DNA from: Brevundimonas bullata
GTDB lineage: Bacteria; Pseudomonadota; Alphaproteobacteria; Caulobacterales; Caulobacteraceae
Direction: 5' to 3'
Length of the DNA stretch: 64,000 bases
Assembly (NCBI RefSeq): GCF_003350205.1
Contig: NZ_QLLC01000009.1
Span: 1-64,000 of the forward strand
In this document: positions 1 to 8,717 of the stretch, one piece after another
Layout of the letters: each line of letters begins with the position of its first letter
How positions within the stretch are numbered: the first letter of the stretch is position 1
Program-made: the position numbers and the translations under genes
The notes under the pieces: model-generated
What the model was told of the DNA's origin: nothing
Seen by the model: only the letters and a program-made list of their open reading frames with translations
Database searches by the model: none

Positions 1-12
1 CGCGGAGCGAAT

Positions 13-123
13 GGGGAGGTGGATCGGCGGCGCAGCCGACGAGACGGAGGGGGCGGCTCGACGGTAGCGTTTGCGTCGCCCCCTCCACCGCTACGCGGTC
101 CCCCTCCCCACAGAGTGGGGAGG
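13..123. repeat. Large imperfect palindrome (intergenic repeat)
   Basis: Nested inverted repeats are visible. GGGGAGG at 13-19 pairs with CCTCCCC at 103-109, and GGAGGGGGCG at 46-55 pairs with CGCCCCCTCC at 77-86. A separate 9-bp hairpin, CCTCCCCAC/GTGGGGAGG with loop AGA, lies at 103-123. The stretch has no coding potential. It lies downstream of the minus-strand glycerophosphodiesterase gene and could end its transcript, but it has no T-run typical of an intrinsic terminator. Assigning it to a dispersed family is an inference. Confidence 0.55.
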
Positions 124-134
124 AAAGAGAGGCG

Positions 135-1112
135 TTAGCGCGCCGCGACCGCCATGCCCGGAAAGTCGCTGAACACGGCGTCGACGCCGAGGGCGTAGAA
201 AGCCTTGAGATAGGCGGTCAGGTCGCCGTGGGCGGCGGGGGCGTCGCCGTGATGGTGTTCCAGGGGAAGGAAGGCGTTTTCGGCGCGGAAGGTCCAGGCC
301 ACGACCTTGAGCCCGGCGGCGTGGGCGTCGGGGATCAGGGGCGTGGGGGACTGGCTGCGGGAAGCGCCGTCGCGCGGCAGGATCAGGCCGGTCTCGACAC
401 CGATGGCGTCCGCATAGGCGGCGACGGCGCTGAGGCCCTCAGGCGTGCTCATGGCGGCATAGGTCAGGTCGGGACGGTCGGCGGGGCCGCCCATGACGCT
501 CATCAGTTGCAAGAGGGGGGCGTCGATGCGGGCCTTGAGCCGTTGCAGCGGGCCGACCTCGAAGCACTGGATCAGGATGGGGGCGTCGGCGGCGGTCAGG
601 CCGTGGCGGTCGAGGGCGGCGACGAAGGCGTCTTCCATCGGCAGGCCGACGCCGGCGAAATAGGAGGGGTGTTTCAGTTCGGGGGCGACGCCGATGACCC
701 GTCCGGTGCGGACGGTCTCCTGGCGGGCGATGGCCACGACCTCGTCAAAGGTGAGGATCGGCTCCTGACCGTCCCAGGCGGTATTGGCGGGACGGAGCAG
801 GGGCAGGCGTTCGCGGGCGCGCAGGGTCTGCAACTCGGCCAGGGTGAAGTCTTCGGTGAACCAGCCGGTGGTCTGGACGCCGTCGATGGATTTAGTGGTC
901 TTGCGAGCGGCGAAGGCGTGGCGGTCGGCCACGTCGGTCGTGCCGCCGATCTCGTTCTCGTGGCGGACGACGAACTGGCCGTCGCGGGTCATGACCAGAT
1001 CCGGTTCGATGACATCCGCGCCCTGTTCCACGGCCAGTTGATAGGCCAAAGCCGTGTGCTCGGGCCGTTCGCCGGACGCGCCGCGATGGGCGATGACTTG
1101 GGGGGCGGACAT
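135..1112 (-). CDS. Glycerophosphodiester phosphodiesterase (GlpQ-like)
   Basis: Predicted to hydrolyse glycerophosphodiesters, released from phospholipids, to glycerol-3-phosphate and an alcohol. The 325-residue protein opens with the family signature: HRGASGERPEHT places catalytic His9-Arg10, Glu36 and Asp38 (EPDLVMTRDG) are metal ligands, and His51 is the second catalytic histidine. Length is closer to the GlpQ type than to the 250-residue UgpQ type. No signal peptide is visible, so a cytoplasmic location is inferred. The ATG start is followed directly by the TIM-barrel sequence. It is monocistronic, reading away from hslO with about 107 bases between them. Confidence 0.9.
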   Translation of the reverse strand: MSAPQVIAHRGASGERPEHTALAYQLAVEQGADVIEPDLVMTRDGQFVVRHENEIGGTTDVADRHAFAARKTTKSIDGVQTTGWFTEDFTLAELQTLRARERLPLLRPANTAWDGQEPILTFDEVVAIARQETVRTGRVIGVAPELKHPSYFAGVGLPMEDAFVAALDRHGLTAADAPILIQCFEVGPLQRLKARIDAPLLQLMSVMGGPADRPDLTYAAMSTPEGLSAVAAYADAIGVETGLILPRDGASRSQSPTPLIPDAHAAGLKVVAWTFRAENAFLPLEHHHGDAPAAHGDLTAYLKAFYALGVDAVFSDFPGMAVAAR

Positions 1113-1163
1113 GGCGTCAGGATGGGCTGGATCGCCCGCCGAGGGTAGGGGGCAGACAGGACA

Positions 1164-1193
1164 AAGGCGGCGGAGCCGTCGCCCCGCCGCCTT
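1164..1193 (-). terminator. Terminator downstream of hslO
   Basis: AAGGCGGCG (1164-1172) and CGCCGCCTT (1185-1193) form a 9-bp GC-rich stem. Read on the minus strand, it ends in a short T-run just after the hslO stop. Confidence 0.6.
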
Positions 1194-1219
1194 CGCTCAG
1201 TGACCCCGAAAAAGGGAGA

Positions 1220-2146
1220 TCAGCCGGCGATCTCTTGCGGGTCGATCTTGTAGATGGTCGAGCAGTATTCGCACGTCGCGTGGATCATGCCGTCGTCCTC
1301 GACCATCTCGGCGCGGTCCTCGGGGGGGAAGGACTGCATCACCGTGACCAGCCGTTCCTTGGAGCAGCGGCAGACGGCGGCCAGGGACCGGGCGCCCTCC
1401 AGCCGCACGCCGTCCTCGTGGAACAGGCGATACAGCAGGGTCTCGGCGCTGATGGTCGGGTCGATCAGCTCGTCGTCGCCCAGGGTGTGGAACAGGGCGC
1501 GGGTGCGTTCCCACACCTCCTCGGTCGAGCCGCGCGCGCTGTCGCCGGCGATGACCTGAATCATCGCCCCGCCCGCGCGCCATGAGGTTCCGGCCTCGGT
1601 GGTCACTTCGCCCACGGCCAGGCGGACCTTGGTCGGCACCTGCTCGGACTGGGTGAAGTAGTGTTCGGCGCACAGCGACAGGCTGTCGCCCTCGATCGGG
1701 GTGATGCCCTGGGTGCGTTCGAAATCCTCGCCCCGGTCGATGGTCATGATGAAGACGCCCTGGCCCAGCAGGGCCTGCGCGCCGGGGCGTGCGACGCCTC
1801 CCGCGGCCTGGGCGACCTCTTCGGGATCAAAGCGGCAGAAGCCGCGCAGCGTCCCGGCGGTGTCGTAGTCGGCCACGACATAGCGCACCGGGCCGTCGCC
1901 CTGGGCCTGAACGATCAGGCGGCCCTCGAACTTCAGCGCCGAGCCGACGATGGCGGCCAGGACGCAGGCTTCGCCCAGTAGGCCGGCGACGGGTGCGGGA
2001 TAGTCATGGGCCGACAGAATCTTGTCCACCACCTCGCCCAGCCGCACCAGGCGGCCGCGCACGGGCCAGCCTTCGATCTGGAAGGCGGCGGCGAAATCGT
2101 CGGCGTGAGCCTTGATGGTCTGTGCGGCGGGCGCGTGATCGGTCAC
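1220..2146 (-). CDS. hslO: Redox-regulated chaperone Hsp33
   Basis: Hsp33 is a cytoplasmic holdase switched on by oxidative unfolding. The 308-residue product has the usual length. It carries the zinc-binding redox switch at its C-terminus: Cys259-x-Cys261 (AVCRCSKE) and Cys292-x-x-Cys295 (CEYC), spaced as in the family. The start codon is GTG at 2146, with an AGGA-like ribosome site about 9 bases upstream on the minus strand. No DNA-binding or membrane segment is seen. It appears monocistronic, with its own terminator-like hairpin at 1164-1193. Confidence 0.95.
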   Translation of the reverse strand: MTDHAPAAQTIKAHADDFAAAFQIEGWPVRGRLVRLGEVVDKILSAHDYPAPVAGLLGEACVLAAIVGSALKFEGRLIVQAQGDGPVRYVVADYDTAGTLRGFCRFDPEEVAQAAGGVARPGAQALLGQGVFIMTIDRGEDFERTQGITPIEGDSLSLCAEHYFTQSEQVPTKVRLAVGEVTTEAGTSWRAGGAMIQVIAGDSARGSTEEVWERTRALFHTLGDDELIDPTISAETLLYRLFHEDGVRLEGARSLAAVCRCSKERLVTVMQSFPPEDRAEMVEDDGMIHATCEYCSTIYKIDPQEIAG

Positions 2147-2336
2147 GGCGAAGATCCTGAAAAAGGCGAAACTGTCTGGAAGCGGCGCAACATAGGGAGG
2201 CGACCCGCCCTTGGTAAGGGGGAGGGGCCGATCCGCCGACGAGGCTTGCAGCTTGACCGTTTACGGCGGAACCTCTTTCGGCGCGGTTCGCTCCTGTCCT
2301 GACGACAGTTTTCGACAAGAAGAGGTTTGATTGCCC

Positions 2337-2876
2337 ATGGTTCGACAGTTCAACGCCGTGGACGAGGTCCGCAAACATCCAGGCATCACCGCCGGCGTGG
2401 TCGCCGTTCTGGCGGGCGTGGGCATCGCCGCCCTGTTGCTGACCCAGCGTTCAGGCCCGACGCGCTATGAGCGGCTGCGTGAGCGGGTCGATCCGCGCGG
2501 CTGGTTCGACGCGGAGGCCCTGCGCCATCGGTTCGACGACATCGCGCGCGGCGTGCGGCACGGGGCCGACGACCTGACCCACCGTGCCGCCGACCTGGGC
2601 GGCTACGCCGGCGAGCGCGCCGGGCGTCTCGGCCAGGACGCGCGGGCCAAGGCCGAACACTGGCTGCACCATTCGGGCAAGAAGACGCGCAAGCCCATGA
2701 AGCGCTACGCCCGGCAGGCGCGGCGCTATGCCGAGGACGCAGGCGATTTCGCGCGTGACCACGCCAGGGAGGGCGGGGCCCTGCTGGCGGTCGCCACCAT
2801 CGCCGCCGCCATCGGCGCTGCGGCGCTGGAAAGCCGTCGCAAGAGCCAGGGATCAGGCGGTTTCGGCAAATTGTGA
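2337..2876 (+). CDS. Small membrane-anchored hypothetical protein
   Basis: The product is about 179 residues and I do not recognise a named family. One hydrophobic segment lies near residues 18-37 (GVVAVLAGVGIAALLLTQ) and another near the C-terminus (LLAVATIAAAIGAAALE). Between them is a charged, Arg/His/Asp-rich, probably helical region, recalling YtxH-type envelope stress proteins. ATG at 2337 is preferred, with the AAGAAGAGG ribosome site ending 11 bases before it. TTG at 2331 is the in-frame alternative. A strong terminator follows at 2899-2924, so it is a single-gene unit. Confidence 0.7.
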   Translation: MVRQFNAVDEVRKHPGITAGVVAVLAGVGIAALLLTQRSGPTRYERLRERVDPRGWFDAEALRHRFDDIARGVRHGADDLTHRAADLGGYAGERAGRLGQDARAKAEHWLHHSGKKTRKPMKRYARQARRYAEDAGDFARDHAREGGALLAVATIAAAIGAAALESRRKSQGSGGFGKL

Positions 2877-2898
2877 CGGTTTTGGAAAATTCATGCGG

Positions 2899-2924
2899 AA
2901 AGGGGGGCTTCGGTCCCCCTTTTT
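2899..2924 (+). terminator. Rho-independent terminator
   Basis: An AAGGGGGG stem, a CTTCGGT loop and CCCCCTT are followed by a T-rich tail. It ends the 2337-2876 gene and separates it from the serine biosynthesis fusion. Confidence 0.8.
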
Positions 2925-2960
2925 ATTGCTGCAAGTGCGAAGGTGGGCTAGGTGCGGCGC

Positions 2961-4850
2961 ATGACTTCGCCCGTCTTCATCTTCGACTTCGATTCCACCC
3001 TGGTGCGCATCGAGACGCTTGAAGCGCTCGCTGACATCGCCCTGTCCGACGCGCCTGATGCGGCGGCGAAAAAGGCCGAGATCGCGTCCCTGACCGATCA
3101 GGCCATGACGGGGCAGGTGGACTTCGGCACGGCCCTGCGTCGTCGGCTGGAACTGCTGGCCTTGAACCGCAGTCACGTCGAGGCGCTGAGCGACCGTATT
3201 CTGGACGAGGCCAGCGCCTCGATCCGCCGCAACGTGGACTTCTTCGAGCGTCACGCCGAGCGGGTCTATATCCTGTCCGGCGGTTTCCGCGAGGTGATCG
3301 CGCCCCTGGCCGCGCGGCTGGGGATCGCCGCCGATCATGTCTTGGCCAACGACCTGATCTATGACGCCGAGGGCCGGGTGACGGGCGTGGACGACGCCAA
3401 CCCCCTGTCGCGTGATAACGGCAAGCCCGAGGTCATCAAGGCGTTGAACCTGACTGGACCCGTGGTCATGGTCGGCGACGGCTGGACCGACGCCGAGGTC
3501 AAGCTGGCCGGCGCCGCCGACCGTTTCTACGCCTTCACCGAGGTCGTCAGCCGGGCCAAGGTGATCGAGGTCGCCGACGCCGTCGCCGCTTCGCTGGACG
3601 AGGTCCTGTTCGCGGAGGGCGTGTCGGGCCGTTGGTCCTATCCGCGCAACCGCATCAAGATGCTGCTGCTGGAGAACATCCACCCCGCCGCCGTCGAGCG
3701 GCTGGAGGAGGCGGGCTACTCCGTCGAGACGATGAAGGGCGCGCTGGACGAGGACGACCTGATCGAGGCCATCAAGGGCGTGCATGTTCTGGGCATCCGC
3801 TCCAAGACCAATGTCAGCGCACGCGTGCTGGAGCACGCCGACCGTCTGCTGGCCGTCGCCGCCTTCTGCATCGGCACCAACCAGATCGATCTGGAGGCCG
3901 CCGCCGAACATGGCGTGGCCGTGTTCAACGCTCCCTATTCCAACACCCGCTCGGTGGTCGAACTGGCCATCGGCCTGACCATCGTCCTGATGCGCGATGT
4001 GGCCGACAAGTCGGCGGCCATGCATCAGGGCCAGTGGAACAAGTCGGCGACCGGGTCGCGCGAGCTGCGGGGCAAGACCCTGGGCATCGTCGGATACGGC
4101 GCCATCGGCTCGCAGCTGTCGGTGCTGGCCGAGGGGCTGGGGATGCGCGTCATCTTCCACGACCTGTCGGAGCGGCTGGCCCTGGGCAACGCCCGGCGGA
4201 TGCGCTCGCTGGACGCCCTGCTGGCCGAGGCCGACGTGGTCAGCCTGCACGTCGACGGGCGCAAGGACAACGCCGACGTCATCGGCGCGGCCCAGTTCGC
4301 GAAGATGAAGCCGGGCGTCCTGTTCCTGAACCTGTCGCGCGGGCACGTCGTCGACGTCGACGCCCTGGCCGAGGCGGTGAAGTCGGGCCGGGTCGCCGGC
4401 GCGGCGGTCGATGTCTTCCCCGAGGAGCCGCGCACCAACGCCGACCCCTTCGACAGCCCTCTGCGCGGACTGAAGAACGTCATCCTGTCGCCCCACATCG
4501 GCGGCTCGACCGAGGAGGCGCAGGAAGCCATCGCCGAGTTCGCCGCCGAGCGGCTGCTGGGCTATCTGAACCGGGGCGACACCACCTTCTGCGTCAACCT
4601 GCCGAACGTGCAACTGGCCGAGGTGTCGCGCGCCCACCGTCTGCTGCACATCCACAGGAACCAGCCGGGCGTTCTGGCCGAATTGAACCGCGCCCTGTCG
4701 GCGGCGGGCTTCAATATCCTGGGCCAGCATCTGAAGACGGACGAGCGCACCGGCTACGTCATCACCGACGTGGATCGCGACTATGATCCCGAGGTGCTGA
4801 AGGTCCTGCGTGACCTGCCGGGCACGGTCCGCTTCCGAATGCTTCACTGA
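2961..4850 (+). CDS. SerB-SerA fusion: phosphoserine phosphatase / phosphoglycerate dehydrogenase
   Basis: One uninterrupted 629-residue frame carries two enzymes of serine biosynthesis. Residues about 1-215 are a HAD-IB phosphatase, with nucleophile motif FDFDSTLV, motif II LSGG, and motif III/IV GDGWTDAE. From about residue 233 there is a D-3-phosphoglycerate dehydrogenase with NAD-binding GIVGYGAIGS, catalytic-Arg region NLSRGHVVD and catalytic-His motif SPHIGGST. The C-terminal 75 residues form an ACT-like regulatory domain (HRNQPGVLAELNRALSAAGF). The fused activities are the first and last steps of the pathway; the middle aminotransferase SerC is not in this window. ATG at 2961 is chosen because an AGG site lies 8 bases upstream; GTG at 2952 is an in-frame alternative. 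The fusion is unusual, since SerA and SerB are normally separate proteins. Confidence 0.9.
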   Translation: MTSPVFIFDFDSTLVRIETLEALADIALSDAPDAAAKKAEIASLTDQAMTGQVDFGTALRRRLELLALNRSHVEALSDRILDEASASIRRNVDFFERHAERVYILSGGFREVIAPLAARLGIAADHVLANDLIYDAEGRVTGVDDANPLSRDNGKPEVIKALNLTGPVVMVGDGWTDAEVKLAGAADRFYAFTEVVSRAKVIEVADAVAASLDEVLFAEGVSGRWSYPRNRIKMLLLENIHPAAVERLEEAGYSVETMKGALDEDDLIEAIKGVHVLGIRSKTNVSARVLEHADRLLAVAAFCIGTNQIDLEAAAEHGVAVFNAPYSNTRSVVELAIGLTIVLMRDVADKSAAMHQGQWNKSATGSRELRGKTLGIVGYGAIGSQLSVLAEGLGMRVIFHDLSERLALGNARRMRSLDALLAEADVVSLHVDGRKDNADVIGAAQFAKMKPGVLFLNLSRGHVVDVDALAEAVKSGRVAGAAVDVFPEEPRTNADPFDSPLRGLKNVILSPHIGGSTEEAQEAIAEFAAERLLGYLNRGDTTFCVNLPNVQLAEVSRAHRLLHIHRNQPGVLAELNRALSAAGFNILGQHLKTDERTGYVITDVDRDYDPEVLKVLRDLPGTVRFRMLH

Positions 4851-4947
4851 ACGACGTTCACCTTCCCTAGGGGCATCTTGCGTTCGCGGCGAAGCAGCGC
4901 ATCCTCTCCATAACGACCGCGCACTGACGGTCGAGGGAGGAACACCG

Positions 4948-6765
4948 ATGTCTCGTCTTCTTCGCGGAGCGGCTCTGGCCGCGCTGACTCTGGCTGCCGT
5001 CTCGACCGCAGGCGCCGCAGGGGCCCAGAGCTACAACCGTCTGGTCGTCTTCGGCGACAGCCTGTCCGACAACGGCAACCTCTATGCCGCGACGGGCAAT
5101 ACGACGCCGACCTCGCCGCCCTATTATCAGGGCCGGTTCTCGAACGGGCCGGTGTTTACCGAACTGCTGGGCTTCAACGCCGGGCGTTACGCCGCCGGCG
5201 CGCCGGTGACGGGCAGCATCAATCTGGCCTTTGGCGGCGCGCGCACCGACAGCGCGGCCTCGCCGCCGGGCATGCGCAACCAACTGCTGGCCTATACGGG
5301 CGCGGGCGGAAAGTTCGGCGCGGGCGATCTTGTCAGCATCCTCGGCGGCGCCAACAACATCTTCCAAGCTGTTCCGGCGGCGGGCGCATCCGCCAACCCG
5401 CAGGGCGCCATCGCCCCGGTGGCCCAGAGCGCGGCGGCGGACATCAACTTCATCGTCAACAGCGTGGCCTCGGCCGGGGCGGGGACGATTTTGGTGACGA
5501 ACCTGCCGCGTCTGGGCACGACGCCGCAGTTCAATCAGGGGCCGGGCCTGCCGGCCAAGCCTCTGGCCGACTATGCCGGCACGACTTTCAACAGCGCCCT
5601 GCAGACGGGGCTGATGACGGTGGCGGCGAACCAGGCCAACAGCAACATCATCCTGATGGATCTCTACAAGATCAGCGACACCCTGACGGCCAGCCCGGAT
5701 CGCTTCGGTCTGACCAACGCCAAGGACGCCTGTTTCAACGGTGTGACCGTCTGCGCCAATCCCGACGGCTACCTCTACTGGGACGGCGTGCACCCGACGG
5801 CGGCGGGGCACCGGCTGATCGCGCGCCTGGCCAACGACTATCTCTACTACGGCGATCTCGGCTCGCAGACGGCGGTCCTGGGCGAGACGGCCTGGCGGCA
5901 CCGCGAGGATGCGCTGGACGGTTCGACCGCCAGCCTGTCGGGGCGCGACGCCTGGACGGCGGGGACCGCGATCTCGGTTTCGGCCCTGGCCGACCGGACC
6001 GAGACGGACGCGCGCGGCGCCATCGGCGAGGCGACCTCCAACGGCTATGGCGTTCGCATCGCCCTGGAGTCCGGCACCGAGACGATGAAGTTCGGCCTGG
6101 CCGGCAGCTATCGCAACGCTGATGTGGACGCAGGAAGCCTGAACGTCGATCTCGACACCTTCGGCCTCGACCTCTACGGCGGCTGGCGCTCGGGCGACAT
6201 CTTCGTCAACGCGGCGGCGGGCGTGGCTCAGGACGATTTCAACGACATCAGCCGTCTGACCTCGCTGGCTCCCGTCGTTCACACAGGTTCAACGCGGGGC
6301 GTTTCCACCGGCGCGCGTCTGCAGGGCGGGATGTGGTTCGACATGGGGGGAATCGCCCTGTCGCCGCGCGCCGCTGTGGCCTGGATCAACAGCGACGTGG
6401 ACGGCTTCATGGAGCAGGGCGTCGCGGCCCAGTACGCCTATCAGGACCGCTCGGTGCAAGGCACGACCGCCGAGATCGCCCTGCGCGCCGAGGGCGGCGT
6501 CGACCGCTTCCGCTTCTTCGCCGAGGGCGGGTATCGCGACAGCCTCAGCGACGACAGCGACGCCGTGCGCACCGGCATCGCCGGCAATCCCGCCAAGATC
6601 CTGGCGCGCGAGGTCGATCAGCCCTGGGGCGGTCAGTTCCTGGCCTCGGCGGGGATCGAAGGCACGGTGATGGACCGCCTGAAGGTCTCGATCGGCTACA
6701 AGGGCCGCTTCGGCGATCAGGCCAACAGCCATATGGGCGGGGTGCAGCTGACCCTGCCGCTGTAA
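4948..6765 (+). CDS. GDSL-family autotransporter esterase
   Basis: Secreted, outer-membrane-anchored lipase/esterase of 605 residues. A signal peptide (residues 1-27, ending AAGAQS) precedes a GDSL hydrolase passenger. The passenger has nucleophile block FGDSLSDNGN, oxyanion block GGANN and the catalytic Asp/His block DGVHPTAAGH near residue 278. From about residue 340 to the end is a C-terminal autotransporter beta-barrel ending in LTLPL. The architecture matches type Va esterases such as EstA. ATG at 4948 has a GGGAGG ribosome site 7 bases upstream; longer upstream frames lack a signal peptide at the start. It is monocistronic, with a terminator at 6783. Confidence 0.92.
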   Translation: MSRLLRGAALAALTLAAVSTAGAAGAQSYNRLVVFGDSLSDNGNLYAATGNTTPTSPPYYQGRFSNGPVFTELLGFNAGRYAAGAPVTGSINLAFGGARTDSAASPPGMRNQLLAYTGAGGKFGAGDLVSILGGANNIFQAVPAAGASANPQGAIAPVAQSAAADINFIVNSVASAGAGTILVTNLPRLGTTPQFNQGPGLPAKPLADYAGTTFNSALQTGLMTVAANQANSNIILMDLYKISDTLTASPDRFGLTNAKDACFNGVTVCANPDGYLYWDGVHPTAAGHRLIARLANDYLYYGDLGSQTAVLGETAWRHREDALDGSTASLSGRDAWTAGTAISVSALADRTETDARGAIGEATSNGYGVRIALESGTETMKFGLAGSYRNADVDAGSLNVDLDTFGLDLYGGWRSGDIFVNAAAGVAQDDFNDISRLTSLAPVVHTGSTRGVSTGARLQGGMWFDMGGIALSPRAAVAWINSDVDGFMEQGVAAQYAYQDRSVQGTTAEIALRAEGGVDRFRFFAEGGYRDSLSDDSDAVRTGIAGNPAKILAREVDQPWGGQFLASAGIEGTVMDRLKVSIGYKGRFGDQANSHMGGVQLTLPL

Positions 6766-6782
6766 GGCGAAAGCAACCGAAG

Positions 6783-6817
6783 AGGGGCCGCGCGGTCGAG
6801 GATCGCGCGGCCCCTTT
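6783..6817 (+). terminator. Rho-independent terminator after GDSL autotransporter
   Basis: A 12-bp stem, AGGGGCCGCGCG (6783-6794) with CGCGCGGCCCCT (6804-6815), is followed by TTT. Confidence 0.8.
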
Positions 6818-6993
6818 GCGTTTGGGTTCCACGATGCGACGCCGTGTCGCCCCCGAGGCGCCCCATTCAGGTCCCGGTGTGATGCCAGAAAAGGACAACC
6901 CCGGCCGTCGGCGACTGTTTTCTCCGCCATCCGCGCATCGCGCGAGCACGACGGCCCTCCCGCTTGAAAGAGCGCCAGGAGCTGTTGTTTCGT

Positions 6994-7623
6994 ATGCGTT
7001 TTCTTCCCCCGGCCGCCCGGCCGTTCGTGCTTCATGTCGGTCAGATCACCCTGCTGGCCGGCGCTGCTGTTCTGGCCATGGCCGCCGCGCCGCTGAACGG
7101 CGCCAATCCCGCCCCGGACAAGGTCGAGGATCTGTCGGCCCCCGCCGCCCCGCCGGTGACGGCGGTGGCCAAGCCCGCTGGTCCCCTGATGCGCAAGGTT
7201 GTGTTCGAGGCCCCGGTGAAGGGCTATCGGATCAACTCGGCCTTTGGTCTGCGCAAGCTGGCCATCGAGGCCAAGGCTCGCGCCCACAAGGGCGTGGACA
7301 TCGCCGCGCCCAAGGGCACCAGCGTCTATTCGACCGCCGAGGGCAAGGTGGTTCGCGCCGGTTTCCAGGCCGGCGGCTACGGCAACTTCATCGAGGTCCA
7401 GCATCCGAACGGGATGAGCAGCGTCTATGGCCACCTCAGCCGTATCGATGTCCACACCGGCCAGTCGGTGGCCACGGGCGAGCGCATCGGCCTGGTCGGC
7501 TCGACCGGCTATTCGACCGGCCCGCACCTGCATTTCGAGGTGCGCCGTAACGGCGGTCAGGTGAACCCGACCAAGGTCGTGGGTCAGAGTTTTGACGTGA
7601 AAGTCACGGCGCCCAAGGTCTAG
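6994..7623 (+). CDS. M23 family metallopeptidase (LytM domain)
   Basis: Predicted peptidoglycan endopeptidase or LytM-like cell-wall factor of about 209 residues. An N-terminal hydrophobic segment (HVGQITLLAGAAVLAMAAAP) looks like a signal anchor. A short Pro/Ala linker follows, then the peptidase M23 domain with zinc ligands in HKGVDIAAP (H and D) and the HLHFEVR box. All metal-binding residues appear intact, so the enzyme is likely active rather than a degenerate LytM. ATG at 6994 is preferred; TTG at 6964 is an in-frame alternative with no better ribosome site. The 228 bases upstream hold the previous terminator and nothing else I can support. Confidence 0.88.
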   Translation: MRFLPPAARPFVLHVGQITLLAGAAVLAMAAAPLNGANPAPDKVEDLSAPAAPPVTAVAKPAGPLMRKVVFEAPVKGYRINSAFGLRKLAIEAKARAHKGVDIAAPKGTSVYSTAEGKVVRAGFQAGGYGNFIEVQHPNGMSSVYGHLSRIDVHTGQSVATGERIGLVGSTGYSTGPHLHFEVRRNGGQVNPTKVVGQSFDVKVTAPKV

Positions 7624-7653
7624 GACGCGCCGCGTCGGGGTCTGCGGCAATGA

Positions 7654-7730
7654 TGACCGTTCCGTAATGTAAAATGCCCTTTCCATTCCCCGTCTCTGAC
7701 CGTTAGGATTCGTCTCTGACGGTTGGAGGA
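7654..7730 (+). promoter_or_regulatory. Three TGACSGTT boxes before ABC exporter operon
   Basis: TGACCGTT occurs at 7654-7661 and 7697-7704, and TGACGGTT at 7717-7724. The last two lie inside a 20-bp tandem repeat (CGTCTCTGACCGTTAGGATT, then CGTCTCTGACGGTTGGAGGA) ending 6 bases before the ATG and including the ribosome site. The 20-bp spacing is two helical turns. A regulator-binding role is inferred. Confidence 0.4.
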
Positions 7731-7736
7731 TAGGGC

Positions 7737-8717
7737 ATGGCGGCAGCGCTGACGCTGGATGGGATCAGCAAGAGATACGGCGGCTTTCAGGCCGTGTCCG
7801 ACCTGAGCTTCGAGGTCGAGAAGGGCACGATCTGCGGCTTCCTGGGCCCCAATGGCGCGGGCAAGACCTCGACCCTGCGCATGATCCTGGGGCTGCAGCC
7901 CGCCACCTCGGGCCGGATCGAGATCCTGGGCGCCGACGACGGGCGCAAGGTGCGCGACCGGATTGGTTTCCTTCCCGAAGAGCGCGGCCTCTACAAGAAG
8001 ATGACGCCGGTGGACGCCATCGCCTTCTTCGGCGGGCTGAAGGGCTTGCCCGTGGCCGAGGGCCGCAAGCGCGCCCGCGAGATGCTGGAGCAGATGGGCC
8101 TGGGCGACGCCCAGAAGAAGAAGATGAAGGAGCTGTCCAAGGGGATGGCTCAGAAGGTCCAGTTGATCGCCTCGGTCGTGCATCGGCCCGAGTTCGTGAT
8201 CCTGGACGAGCCGTTTTCCGGCCTCGACCCGATGAACCAGCAGGGGCTGGAGGCCATGATCCGGGCGTTGGCCGCGGACGGCGCGACGGTCCTATTCTCG
8301 ACCCACGTCATGCAGCACGCCGAACGCCTGTGCGACAAGGTCGTGCTGCTGGCGCGCGGCAGGAAGGCCTTTGAAGGCACGGTGGATCAGGCGAGGGCGA
8401 CCTCGCCGCGCTTCCTGGAACTGGAGGGGGCGCTGGACCTCGCTGCGGTCGCGGCTCTGCCGGGGGTAAGCGGCGTCGAGGTGCTGAACGACCACGACGG
8501 GGCGCGCATCCTTCGGGCTGGTCTGGCCCAGGGGGCAGGAGGGCAGGAGGCGCTGAAGTCGGCCTTCCTGACCGGGCTGGACGTGCGCCGGTTTCAGATC
8601 AAGGAGCCGACCCTGCACGACGCCTTCATCGCCCTGACCGGCGATCACCCGGACGATGACCAGAGCGTCGCCAGAGACGCCGCCCACGATGGGCTCAAGG
8701 CGGAGGCCGCCCGATGA
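7737..8717 (+). CDS. ABC transporter ATP-binding protein (NatA-like)
   Basis: ATPase subunit of an ABC-2 type exporter, 326 residues. It shows Walker A GPNGAGKTST (about residue 39), signature ELSKGMAQ, Walker B FVILDEPFSGLDP and the switch His in LFSTHVM. The C-terminal 90 residues resemble the DUF4162 extension of sodium/drug exporter ATPases. Its stop overlaps the start of the permease gene by 4 bases, implying translational coupling and a two-gene unit. Substrate cannot be told from sequence; NatAB-type sodium extrusion is one possibility. The ATG has a GGAGGA ribosome site embedded in a tandem repeat. Confidence 0.9.
   Translation: MAAALTLDGISKRYGGFQAVSDLSFEVEKGTICGFLGPNGAGKTSTLRMILGLQPATSGRIEILGADDGRKVRDRIGFLPEERGLYKKMTPVDAIAFFGGLKGLPVAEGRKRAREMLEQMGLGDAQKKKMKELSKGMAQKVQLIASVVHRPEFVILDEPFSGLDPMNQQGLEAMIRALAADGATVLFSTHVMQHAERLCDKVVLLARGRKAFEGTVDQARATSPRFLELEGALDLAAVAALPGVSGVEVLNDHDGARILRAGLAQGAGGQEALKSAFLTGLDVRRFQIKEPTLHDAFIALTGDHPDDDQSVARDAAHDGLKAEAAR

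Noticed and set aside
2853..4847. Long open frame antisense to the SerB-SerA fusion
   Set aside because: It is a shadow created by GC-rich third positions. Its translation is Gln/Asp/Gly/Val-rich with no domain, while the plus strand encodes two complete enzymes.
2952..4850. SerB-SerA fusion as a sequencing or assembly artefact
   Set aside because: The frame is continuous through the linker (EGVSGRWSYPRNRIKMLLLE) with normal codon use and no stop, and both halves are complete.
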